The notes under the pieces: model-generated
Told to the model about the DNA's origin: nothing
Databases searched by the model: none
Seen by the model: only the letters and a program-made list of their open reading frames with translations
Translations under genes and position numbers: made by a program
Source: a virus
DNA: 41,015 nt
Virus record (IMG/VR): IMGVR_UViG_3300037264_000785
Coordinates: 1 to 41,015 of that record
Direction: 5' to 3' (one strand)
Shown: piece by piece, positions 18,401 to 24,781 of the stretch
Layout of the letters: the number at the start of each line of letters is the position of its first letter
How positions within the stretch are numbered: position 1 is the first letter of the stretch

Positions 18401-19523
18401 CGGATTCGGGGAGTTGGTTTAGGTTGCTATAGCTTTGGTTCGTCCAGTTGACCGCATCGTGCCCGGTCCCGAAGCTCGTCGCCGAGGCCCGGATGACCTT
18501 GGACCCATTCAACCAATCCAAGCCGACATACCGGAACGGGGAAGCACTTTCCTTGAGCGGTTCGGCCGCGCCGATCCAGTCATCAAAGTCCGCTTCGAGG
18601 TCGGTCACATCCGGCGACCCGAGAAGGGACTTCGTATACACGCCATTCGTGCCCAGCCCGGCCGCCGTGAATGAGCTGTGTGACGCGATCAGGGTGCCGT
18701 TTTTGTAGACCTTCACGAACGCCCCGACGCCTCCGCCGGCCGTCGCATAGGAGAGCACCACGTCGATGCGCGCCCACACGCCGGCGACGAGAATGGCCGA
18801 GGAGGTGGTTTTGATCGTGGGCACGCCGGAGGCGATATCCGACACGACGATATTGAGCCCTGGCGTCAGCGCCAGCTCGATCCCATCCTGCCCGGCGCCG
18901 CCGTTCGACCGCCAGATTTTCGCGTTCGCCGCGGGCACTTTCCGCACGCGGATGTAGAACCGATCCCAATGCGCGTGTGACGTGCTGCTGCTGAACTGTG
19001 AGACTTGATGTGAGATCGTCAGGGAGTCGCCGCGGAACGCGAAGCCCATCCCGTCCGGATGTCGGGAAGCGTCCCTGGTCAGGCACCGCCGTGCGGTGGT
19101 GCTGATGCCGCCTTCGCCCTCCTCCGGAATCTCGAAGCCGTCAACCCACTGCCGCTGTGCCATCGCGACGACCTGCACGGCGACGCCGTTGATCATCGCG
19201 ACCGTGCCCTCGCCAAACACGAACTTGCCGACCCATATGAAGGTGGTTGTGGTGGCGAAGATCGGCAACCCGAACCAGCCGCCGCTTTTGCGCGTGAACG
19301 TCGCTTCGGTCTGTGGGTAATTCGCCGAGGTCCAGAACCAGGGCGAGCGCGTGCAGGGCGCGACAAACGACGCGAGGTTCCCGAGAATCGGCGCGGCATA
19401 CGTGACCGCCGCCTCCGCCGGCGCGACGCGCACCCCGAAGGGAAACGCGGCTTGATGCGCCGTCACCGCCGCCCGATCAGTCAGGTGGATGGTGTATTCG
19501 AGATACTTCGTTTTGGTCGCCAT
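15477..19523 (-). CDS. Fusion of adhesin-like region with two tandem tail tubular A (T7 gp11-like) domains
   Basis: 1348 residues. Residues 1 to about 870 are beta-rich and fibre-like, including a LamG/concanavalin-like stretch (about 190-320, e.g. GVGAFVKVYKNGTLIASHSS). Residues about 875-915 form an acidic Pro/Gly linker bordered by cysteine pairs. From about 915 there are two homologous tail-tubular-A-type domains (about 915-1105 and 1120-1348). Both contain RATLxxxPWxFAxRY, WxFSYRxPxD followed by a conserved RR, a Leu-Glu-Tyr-Thr strand, and GDxLFxxALxWxLxAALAPxL. In podoviruses the tubular A protein forms the gatekeeper ring between portal and nozzle and carries fibre attachment sites. 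Fusion to a binding-type N-terminus is unusual. No candidate start lies near the domain boundaries, and the frame is continuous. Confidence 0.8.
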   Translation of the reverse strand: MATKTKYLEYTIHLTDRAAVTAHQAAFPFGVRVAPAEAAVTYAAPILGNLASFVAPCTRSPWFWTSANYPQTEATFTRKSGGWFGLPIFATTTTFIWVGKFVFGEGTVAMINGVAVQVVAMAQRQWVDGFEIPEEGEGGISTTARRCLTRDASRHPDGMGFAFRGDSLTISHQVSQFSSSTSHAHWDRFYIRVRKVPAANAKIWRSNGGAGQDGIELALTPGLNIVVSDIASGVPTIKTTSSAILVAGVWARIDVVLSYATAGGGVGAFVKVYKNGTLIASHSSFTAAGLGTNGVYTKSLLGSPDVTDLEADFDDWIGAAEPLKESASPFRYVGLDWLNGSKVIRASATSFGTGHDAVNWTNQSYSNLNQLPESAVTGMVSTTALAPIVVNTDVALKVDAQPNTLGIAALLVGVYHNGVTAGQSSLGFKIGTAAEDLVVLPSISGLAHEHHWYMPAGVILPTKLTTLVLRYLKDNNASSDTVYHLGAVAEVVGTFGAEDVFPGATTPTTIPRRSLGAHNNPYPESPWARLIAAPASPYIIHSGTYVGNGTGQDLVFRCPVHWFYTRRTGISTHPIGLWFSSMIASHQSLQEQVQPDVPVQAFIDPSFVSAAVEDDQEQRTIVRITGADAQVNESAITYEYVAVSDPAGRFLLTGVFGHGAQDFDNVDLLPNETFAPEAGFFQYETPDGGSTFRGYYKGVGHAAATVSLLNAAEVIDFLTWSAGLLSPLVASTLSLQLNAAFALWRREDGSADPGRSKAVQMGSYTGDGVAARTIGFGPTLVRPLWVMVVPHNAAAIVRDPSHTGTTSCPVSGVNNATTGITAGGIDSFTVGVTLNAAGIIYDWFVLPGGTAACNNGWSCDGEFTPIEPESPFDGPFPIGDEEVDPGDGGPGEGDLPPSDTDDCAAGTVCIEETTAQVNLSLLEIGVSQTLTNYCTQGTREARIARLLYETSVRATLTMTPWPFATRYAALVLVAAQPSHADWAFSYRQPIDCIFPRRIVVVRGTAKDPEPPAFMLSSDGSGGLILTNEAAAVLEYTCRPACVAFTGDALFTEALKWHLSAALAPPLTRMTSEAERCTKMFEATIDKANAIIKPGVPGLRTAVPLAGDEAAACVTANIQVVNRGLLRIGCQTIANLATDQSPPAVLANIILDDEIRATLRDYPWKFAKRYNDALVTVGGTATVAVNPDWQYSYRLPTDYVMVRRLVATGTGRAFEDSPPPWEVGTDATGDLLFTDELDPNLEYTARINCAVQKGDDLFRDALAWRLAAALAPSLAQIDPAVAEQRGRGPESPTDPRQRVSHKPNQAGMRAQATRYAQAMYQVVLERARVQDANEAEPEDPPDAEWIRGR

Positions 19524-19545
19524 GCTGCGCTCGCCCGGGTCAGGG

Positions 19546-19917
19546 TTACGCGATTGCGCCGAGGTTCATCGACCGGACGTTCCACAGCACGGCGCTCACC
19601 GCTTCGACCTCGAGCGACGAGCCCGCGAAGGCCGCCGCCGTCCAGGTGATTTTGGCGCCGGTCGTGCCGTCTCGGAGCGTCGAGCCCGTGAACGTCACGA
19701 CATGCGCGAAGTCGCTGCCGGTCGTGAACCGCAGGCGACGGCCGATGTTGGCCGCGCCAGGTGCGGCGACCGAGAACGCGCCCGCAGATCCGGCTTTGTT
19801 CAGGTAGTGCGTCCGATCTTCGTGAATCGGGATCACGCCATCGGCGGTGATGGCGTTCGGGGGTTCCGCCGCGAAGCGCGGCGTGTGCGGGTAGTTGACG
19901 ACTCGTGGACGTGGCAT
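19546..19917 (-). CDS. Small beta-rich virion protein
   Basis: 123 residues, SD AGAGGAG eight bases upstream of the ATG. A short basic/Pro-rich N-terminus precedes alternating strands (RLRFTTGSDFAHVVTFTG and following) similar to small phage capsid or fibre accessory proteins. Located between the capsid genes and the tail fusion gene, so it is probably structural. No specific function recognised. Confidence 0.6.
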   Translation of the reverse strand: MPRPRVVNYPHTPRFAAEPPNAITADGVIPIHEDRTHYLNKAGSAGAFSVAAPGAANIGRRLRFTTGSDFAHVVTFTGSTLRDGTTGAKITWTAAAFAGSSLEVEAVSAVLWNVRSMNLGAIA

Positions 19918-19969
19918 GTGCGGACTCCTCTAAATGGCATGTAATCCGAGTGGCGCCGAACGCGACCCG

Positions 19970-20305
19970 CTAGGCCGCGCCGAGCGGGTTGTCGCCGGTC
20001 GTCTTCAGCTTGCCCGGCACCGCCTGATCGTGGATGTTCTTGAGCGCCTGCGCCGGGCCGGTGATCTGCGTCGGCGTGCTGCCGTCGACCGTCTCCATCC
20101 ACTTCTCGGAGAACTCTTTCGCGTGGACGTCGAACACGTCGCCCTCGCGCCGGCGGACGTTGTCGACGAAGCCGGTTTTGGTCGCGCGCACGCGGATCAA
20201 CTTGCCCAGGTGGCGGGCATCCGGACGGGGCTCGGTTGGTCCAGCCTTGGCGACGGGGCCGGGCTGGCGTGCCGCCGGACGGGCGGCCGGTTTGCTTTTG
20301 GACAT
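19970..20305 (-). CDS. Conserved phage head-module protein of unknown function
   Basis: 111 residues with a basic, Ala/Pro-rich disordered N-terminus (1-30) and a compact domain (about 32-80) with VRATKTGFVDNVRRREGDVF and EFSEKWMETVDG. Proteins with this RxGDVFxV...EFSxxWMExV pattern commonly sit near capsid genes in podoviruses and are thought to be minor head or neck proteins. SD AGAGG is five bases upstream of the ATG. It follows a strong hairpin in the 88-base gap behind the cement protein gene. Confidence 0.6.
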   Translation of the reverse strand: MSKSKPAARPAARQPGPVAKAGPTEPRPDARHLGKLIRVRATKTGFVDNVRRREGDVFDVHAKEFSEKWMETVDGSTPTQITGPAQALKNIHDQAVPGKLKTTGDNPLGAA

Positions 20306-20332
20306 AACTCCCTCTCACGAAGATACGAAGAC

Positions 20333-20349
20333 GGCCGGGAGTGCCGGCC
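20333..20349 (-). terminator. GC-rich hairpin between cement protein and next gene
   Basis: GGCCGG (20333-20338) and CCGGCC (20344-20349) form a perfect 6-bp stem with a 5-base loop, followed on the minus strand by a weakly T-rich run (GTCTTCGTATCTTCG). It lies in the 88-base gap downstream of the capsid cement gene. A partial terminator or an RNA-processing/stabilising element would both explain uneven expression of head and tail genes. The T-tract is poor, so terminator function is uncertain. Confidence 0.4.
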
Positions 20350-20393
20350 CGGCTCGACACTGAGCGGGGCCAGCAGCTCCGGCGGATGGATCG

Positions 20394-20822
20394 CTAGACC
20401 GCGTAGTTGCGGGCGTAGTATTCAGACGCGATCGAGAACAGATCGTGCGCCGTCAGCCAGGCGGTCGCCGAAATGGTCCCGCCGGCCGTGGTGAGCCGGA
20501 CCCCGAGATACCGCTGCGTCGGCGTGCCCATCGGGAGCGGCACGAAGAACAGCGCGCCGACCACCGTCTCCGCCAGCGGAATCGACCGCGAGGCGTGGAC
20601 GAGGATGCCGGCGGTCAACGCGGCGTCGGTCGCCGAGATGACCTCGATCAACGTGGCGGCGACGGTGCCGGCGGTCGTGACGGCAATGCCGAACCCCATC
20701 GGTTCGCCGGTGCCGATCTTCCGCTTGGGCGTGACGTTGCCGAGATCGATGGAGTCCGTCGAGACGGCGGCGGCTCCGAACGCCTGCGCGTTTGACACAC
20801 GCAGGAAAGCATCGAGATACAT
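20394..20822 (-). CDS. Capsid cement (decoration) protein, Bbp16 family
   Basis: 142 residues. The opening YLDAFLRVSNAQAF followed by STDSIDLG, GTGEPMGFGIAV and QRYLGVRL is the pattern of the BPP-1 Bbp16-type cement proteins, which clamp capsid hexamers from outside. It is directly downstream of the capsid protein gene, as in that phage group. Family length (about 120-145 residues) agrees. SD-like AGGGACAG precedes the ATG. Confidence 0.85.
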   Translation of the reverse strand: MYLDAFLRVSNAQAFGAAAVSTDSIDLGNVTPKRKIGTGEPMGFGIAVTTAGTVAATLIEVISATDAALTAGILVHASRSIPLAETVVGALFFVPLPMGTPTQRYLGVRLTTAGGTISATAWLTAHDLFSIASEYYARNYAV

Positions 20823-20849
20823 AACTGTCCCTGTCCCTTCCTGGCGGTC

Positions 20850-21989
20850 TTAGACGACCCGCGCTTCCGTGTTGAGTAAGGCGTCGACGCGCCGCACCGG
20901 CACGCCGCCGAAGTCCATCACCCGCTTGCCCTCGAGGTTCGCGAAGGTGAGGCCGCCGCCGGAGGTCACGTCCGCCCGCTCCTGCTTGCGGAGGTAGCGC
21001 GCGACCGTGCGGTTCATGTAGAACACCGGCCGCCCGAGGCTGTTCGGCAGCATCTCGAGCGCCTGCTCCATCAGATCGATCAGGTCGGCCGCGCCGCCGC
21101 CGGCGAGGTTCGAGATGTCGATGTTGGCGATCCGGATGACATAGCGCCAGTCCGCGAGCTGAATGCCCGCGTTCCAGACCCAGCGTTCCTGCAACGCACG
21201 CATCCGCGTGCCCGCGACGCCGGCCGTGACCTGGATGGTCTGCTCGCCGTAGTCGTCATGTTGCAGGCCGGCCTGCGAGCCCTTCGGGAAGATCCCGCTG
21301 ACCGTCTCCGGGCTCCATGCCACGAGCCAGATGCTCGAGTTGTCCGCGGCATCCACGCCGCCCGCGTCCAGGATGTTGCCGCCGTTGCCAGCCGACAGCA
21401 GGGAGTAGCGCGGCGCGAGGCCGGTGAACTCCTCCGGCGCGATCCCGCCGTTGCCGTAGAACAGCGTTTGCGCCATTTCCTGATTCATCGCTTCGATGAA
21501 CGCCCGGGCCTCCGACAGCCGGAAGGCTGCGGTGTTGCCGTTCAGTTTGGCGAGGGCAACGTCGACCTCTGACCACGCTTCGAGGATGCCGCTCTGCTCG
21601 TCGATCTGCGCGGTCGTCGACTTGCTCGGCACCACGCCGGCGTTGATCAAGCGCCAGGCCACGGCTGGCAGGCCCGTCCGCATCGTCGTGCGGTGCCCGG
21701 TCGGCAGGTTGCCCTCGATCCATTGCATGTCGCTCAGCAGCTCGTTGCTTTGCGAGAGCAATTCGACAATGTCCGACACCTTGCCAGTCGGATCGAGCCG
21801 CTTCGCCCAATCCGCCAGGGTCAGCGCCCCCGTGCTCAGCGCCGCGCCGAACACGAGCACGTAGGTCGGATCGAAGTCGAACAGCGCCCGGAGATCCGGG
21901 CCGCGCACGACCTGTGAGACGGCGCCGACGTCCACGCTGAACAGCGCGACGCAGATCGCCGTGAGAACCATCACCGTGACAGCACGCAT
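20850..21989 (-). CDS. Major capsid protein with an N-terminal signal-peptide-like extension
   Basis: 379 residues. From residue about 55 onward the protein is a canonical podovirus (BPP-1/epsilon15-type, HK97-fold) coat protein: ALTLADWAKRLDPTGKVSDI, NLPTGHRTTMRTGLPAVAWR, SKSTTAQIDEQSGILEAWSE and a C-terminal FGGVPVRRVDALLNTEARV. The first 54 residues are extra. Residues 1-23 have a basic n-region (MR), a 17-residue hydrophobic core and a small-residue c-region (DVGA before VS), and 42-58 are again hydrophobic. A strong SD (GAGGAG, seven bases before the ATG at 21989) fixes this start, and no later ATG precedes the conserved domain. Related coat proteins normally begin shortly before the LADWAKR motif. 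In-frame GTG codons lie in the extension, but none has an obvious SD. Confidence 0.9.
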   Translation of the reverse strand: MRAVTVMVLTAICVALFSVDVGAVSQVVRGPDLRALFDFDPTYVLVFGAALSTGALTLADWAKRLDPTGKVSDIVELLSQSNELLSDMQWIEGNLPTGHRTTMRTGLPAVAWRLINAGVVPSKSTTAQIDEQSGILEAWSEVDVALAKLNGNTAAFRLSEARAFIEAMNQEMAQTLFYGNGGIAPEEFTGLAPRYSLLSAGNGGNILDAGGVDAADNSSIWLVAWSPETVSGIFPKGSQAGLQHDDYGEQTIQVTAGVAGTRMRALQERWVWNAGIQLADWRYVIRIANIDISNLAGGGAADLIDLMEQALEMLPNSLGRPVFYMNRTVARYLRKQERADVTSGGGLTFANLEGKRVMDFGGVPVRRVDALLNTEARVV

Positions 21990-22013
21990 AATTCCACTCC
22001 TCGACGGACGGAC

Positions 22014-22715
22014 CTACTTCATGTTGGGATACAGGCGCTTCGCGAGATCGGCATCGCGACCGCCCCCGCCCCCGCCCCCGCCTGCACCCGACACGGGCAC
22101 ATCCTCCGCCATCTTCTTGCCGAGATCCGCGAGGAAGCTCGCGATCTCGATGTGATTGCCATACCCGCTCTTGTCCAGGATGCGCTGAAACGCCGCGCGT
22201 CGTGGATGCCCTTCGGGTCGGACGGCATCGATCACGGTCTTGGCGAGCCGCTGGGTGTCCGCCAGCTTCGCCCCGCCGTAGTCCTGATCGGCCGTCAACT
22301 GTGCCGCGAGCGCCTCACTCTGTTCGATGAGGTAGGTGTTCTGCTGCTCGAGGAGCGCCTGCGCGGCGTCGTTCGGCAGCTTGTGCTCGCGCGCCATCTT
22401 CTCGATCGCCGCGACATCGGTCGCGTCAACCGCCCCGCCCTCGGGGAGGGTCAGCGCATATTTCTCCGGTGCGCCTTCCGCGCCTTTGTCGTCGTCCGCC
22501 TTGCCGCCCTTGGCGGCCTTGGACGCTTCATCGGCTGCTGCTTTGTCGGCCGCGATCTTGTCGGCCGCACTCTTGTCAGCGGCGACTTTATCGGCTGCGG
22601 CTTTGTCCGCAGTCGCCTTGTCGGCGGTGACTTTGTCGGCGGCAGCCTTGTCGGCTACCGTTTTATCTGCTGCGGCTTTGTCGGCCGCGGCTTTGTCTTC
22701 AACTTCGGTCGGCAT
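22014..22715 (-). CDS. Capsid scaffolding protein with AADK repeats
   Basis: 233 residues, highly charged and helical, directly upstream of the capsid gene, which is the usual place for a scaffold. Residues 6-63 consist of a five-residue repeat ending in Ala-Asp-Lys; 70-85 are acidic/Gly-rich; about 86-205 form the conserved-looking domain (YALTLPEGGAVDATDVAAIE, then helices); about 207-220 is a run of glycines; and the C-terminal AKRLYPNMK tail is typical of phage scaffolds whose end contacts the coat protein. Overlaps the preceding gene by 17 bases, with AGGAG about 12 bases upstream of the ATG. Confidence 0.85.
   Translation of the reverse strand: MPTEVEDKAAADKAAADKTVADKAAADKVTADKATADKAAADKVAADKSAADKIAADKAAADEASKAAKGGKADDDKGAEGAPEKYALTLPEGGAVDATDVAAIEKMAREHKLPNDAAQALLEQQNTYLIEQSEALAAQLTADQDYGGAKLADTQRLAKTVIDAVRPEGHPRRAAFQRILDKSGYGNHIEIASFLADLGKKMAEDVPVSGAGGGGGGGGRDADLAKRLYPNMK
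22521..22697 (-). repeat. 15-base coding minisatellite encoding about eleven Ala-Asp-Lys pentapeptides
   Basis: The 5' part of the scaffold gene repeats a 15-base unit encoding x-x-Ala-Asp-Lys (Ala-Asp-Glu in the last unit) in strict five-residue register from residue 11 to 63. Third codon positions and the two variable residues differ between copies, so it is a diverged tandem array. A continuous helix with a charge pattern repeating every five residues is expected. Confidence 0.85.
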
Positions 22716-23091
22716 CGTCGTCTATCTCCTCGGTGCGCGTGGTATGCACGGCATCCGTTTCGCGGTTCTCGCGCCCGACCGCGTCGCGCGCTTCCCGCAT
22801 CATCGTGAACAACGCTTCATCATCGGCCGCGGCAATCTCCGCCATCAGGTAGTGCCCGACGTTCTGCCGGCCCGCCGCTTCCGCCATCGCGATCGGGTTC
22901 TCCCTAAGCACCGTCTCGTTGACGCCGCAGAACCCGAGGAACCGCCAGAGCATCCGACGCCCTGGCTCGGTCGCCAGCACCGCCCGCAGGTCGACCAGCT
23001 CGCGCGTGCGGCGATCCTTGACACGACGGCCGGCCTGCCCGACTTGGCGGGGGTCGGCAGTATTGCGGACGAATGCGCGGGCTTCGGGCAT
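22699..23091 (-). CDS. Bbp19-like head-module protein
   Basis: 130 residues. The region about 36-90 (LRAVLATEPGRRMLWRFLGF, NPIAMAEAAGRQNVGHYLMA) matches the Bbp19-type domain found next to scaffold and capsid genes in BPP-1-like podoviruses. Function in the family is not established; a minor head or assembly role is inferred from position. The acidic C-terminus (EEIDDDADRS) overlaps the scaffold start by 17 bases. ATG follows the TAG of the upstream gene directly. Confidence 0.8.
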   Translation of the reverse strand: MPEARAFVRNTADPRQVGQAGRRVKDRRTRELVDLRAVLATEPGRRMLWRFLGFCGVNETVLRENPIAMAEAAGRQNVGHYLMAEIAAADDEALFTMMREARDAVGRENRETDAVHTTRTEEIDDDADRS

Positions 23092-24444
23092 CTAGCCTCC
23101 CAAGCAACTGACGCGGACGTTGGCGCCATCAACAAACGCCAGCGCGACCCCGGTGGTCCGGGTGTAGTTGGTGAAGGTCGCGGTGGTCGTAGTCGAGGCC
23201 GTCATCTCCATCGCGGCGGTCGCGGAGGTGGTGACGTTCATCGCGGTGCAGACCCAAGCGTTCGCGGCGGCTGGCAGCGTGAAGACCACCGTCGAGACAC
23301 CCGCACAAGTGGTGCCCATGTCGGCCTCGAAGGCGGCCGTGCCGTTGTTCCACACCATCGCCTCGCCGGTGCAAGAGTTGGCGACGGTGGGGGCCGTGAC
23401 TGAAATGGCGACGGATGTGCCGTTCACCTGATAGGCCGTACTGACTCCAAGCACCGACGCTCTGAGAATTGCGTTGTCGTTTTGAGCACGATTCCGAATA
23501 GTGACCGTGCCATCCACGGTGAAGTCGAGGCCGATGCCGACCGCATCGGCGTTGTTGGTTAAATTTAATTGTCCATTCGCCGGAGACTTTAATAAAGACC
23601 TGGCGGCATATTCTAAATAGGACGCCGACACAATTTGAACATGTGCCCCGCTGACTACTCCGGCAGCAAACGTCGCCAGCTTCGTCGAATCAATCGTGAG
23701 CGCCGTCGCCAGCGTCCCCGTCACCCCCGCGCCTGCCGCCGGAGAGGTCTGGAAGATGATCGAGCCGCCCGCTGAGGCTCCGCGATTCCGCCCGCCAGCA
23801 ATCGTCAGGTTCCCGCCCACCCCATCGGACGTGATCCGATCCGGGCCTTTGAACATCTGATCCGTGACGCCTGCGGCGTCTCCGCCCATTTGCAGGACGG
23901 CAGCGGCTTCGCGGGCGAGGAAGACATCAGACGCTGCCCCAATAGCCCCGCTTGACCATTCTAGTGTCGCAGCACTGCGTAACCGGATGCCGTCATCCAA
24001 CCGCACCGTCGCTGTTCCAGCAGCCGAATAATCAAGGCTCCCGTTATTAGACGGCCAGAAGAATCCAGTATCTGCGTCATTCGCAAAGCTAAATGAGGGA
24101 GCCCCAGCGGTCCCATTCGGTCCCAAGATCGGCACCGTGCTCGTCACCGCCGTCGTGGTGCCGCGCAGTTGCGCCACGCCGTTCGCGGAGAGGCACCACG
24201 CATTCGCCACGTCCGAGCCGAGGCCCGTCGTCGCGCTGCCGGTGAACGCATAGGCCGGATTCGCGCACGTCGAGCCTGGCCCCGTCAGTTGCCCCGTGAA
24301 CGGCCCGCCCGCGAACACGGGCGCCGTGACGCTTTTCCAATAGCCGATGCCGGTGGCCGTGCCTTGTGCGCGTGCAAACGTGGCCCAACACAGCAGCGCC
24401 GCGATGCCGAGCGCCAGTCTCCATCTATTGCGTGACGTGTTCAT
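23092..24444 (-). CDS. Secreted or fibre-like protein with a signal peptide, inserted in the head module
   Basis: 450 residues from the ATG two bases after the preceding stop. Residues 1-26 form a textbook Sec signal peptide (basic n-region NTSRNRWR, hydrophobic ALGIAALLCW, ATFARA before QG). The mature part is Gly/Thr/Ala-rich and beta-repetitive. Two related units occur (AYAFTGSATTGLG and SFSFANDADTGFF), followed by strand-rich repeats such as RLRSAATLEWSSGAIG and LTIDSTKLATFAAG, typical of tail fibres and head fibres. The C-terminus (about 360-450) holds three cysteine-bearing strands. The mature part has six visible cysteines, which fits an exported, disulfide-bonded protein. Base composition dips (AT-rich at 23560-23640). 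Whether it is a virion fibre or a cell-surface protein cannot be told from sequence. Confidence 0.75.
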   Translation of the reverse strand: MNTSRNRWRLALGIAALLCWATFARAQGTATGIGYWKSVTAPVFAGGPFTGQLTGPGSTCANPAYAFTGSATTGLGSDVANAWCLSANGVAQLRGTTTAVTSTVPILGPNGTAGAPSFSFANDADTGFFWPSNNGSLDYSAAGTATVRLDDGIRLRSAATLEWSSGAIGAASDVFLAREAAAVLQMGGDAAGVTDQMFKGPDRITSDGVGGNLTIAGGRNRGASAGGSIIFQTSPAAGAGVTGTLATALTIDSTKLATFAAGVVSGAHVQIVSASYLEYAARSLLKSPANGQLNLTNNADAVGIGLDFTVDGTVTIRNRAQNDNAILRASVLGVSTAYQVNGTSVAISVTAPTVANSCTGEAMVWNNGTAAFEADMGTTCAGVSTVVFTLPAAANAWVCTAMNVTTSATAAMEMTASTTTTATFTNYTRTTGVALAFVDGANVRVSCLGG

Positions 24445-24446
24445 GG

Positions 24447-24773
24447 TCAGGGCTCCCGATACATGCCTTCGGCGTAATCCACGCGCGCCGTCGCGGCGGC
24501 GACGATCCCGTAAATGATGTCGCGCGGAAACGGGCGCTGCGTCGTGCAATCCGCCGCGCCCAGCTCGAAGCCGTTGGCGGTCGTCACCCCGGCCGGCCCG
24601 AGGAACACCGAGACAGTATCCCGGTTGCAGATCAGCACGCTCCCGCCGCGCGGACCCGAGCGATAGATTTGCGTCGCCGTCACCGCCACCGTGACGCGCC
24701 CGGCGACGAATGCCGCATCACTCACCGTCACCAGCGCCAGCACGAACACGAGAGCCAACAGTAATCGAGTCAT
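24447..24773 (-). CDS. Small secreted beta protein with a signal peptide
   Basis: 108 residues from ATG at 24773; an in-frame GTG at 24776 is also possible. GGGGGAG directly precedes. Residues 1-21 are a signal peptide (TRLLLALVFVLALVTVSDA before AF). The mature domain (VTVTATQIYRSGP-like strands, then NRDTVSVFLGPAGVTTANGF) matches the small phage beta-sandwich proteins in which a VxLGxxGVTTANGFxL motif is common, but those are normally cytoplasmically made virion proteins without a leader. The mature part has two cysteines (CNRD, ADCTTQ). It lies between the portal gene and the secreted fibre-like gene. Confidence 0.7.
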   Translation of the reverse strand: MTRLLLALVFVLALVTVSDAAFVAGRVTVAVTATQIYRSGPRGGSVLICNRDTVSVFLGPAGVTTANGFELGAADCTTQRPFPRDIIYGIVAAATARVDYAEGMYREP

Positions 24774-24781
24774 CACTCCCC

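Noticed and set aside
22336-23403. Plus-strand open frame (355 residues) with an Ala/Ser repeat
   Set aside because: The repeat is the antisense reading of the AADK array, and the frame crosses three real genes.
14662-24444. Possible diversity-generating retroelement, as in BPP-1
   Set aside because: The virion gene order recalls BPP-1, but no reverse transcriptase motif (YxDD) and no obvious template/variable repeat pair was seen. It could only lie outside the window.
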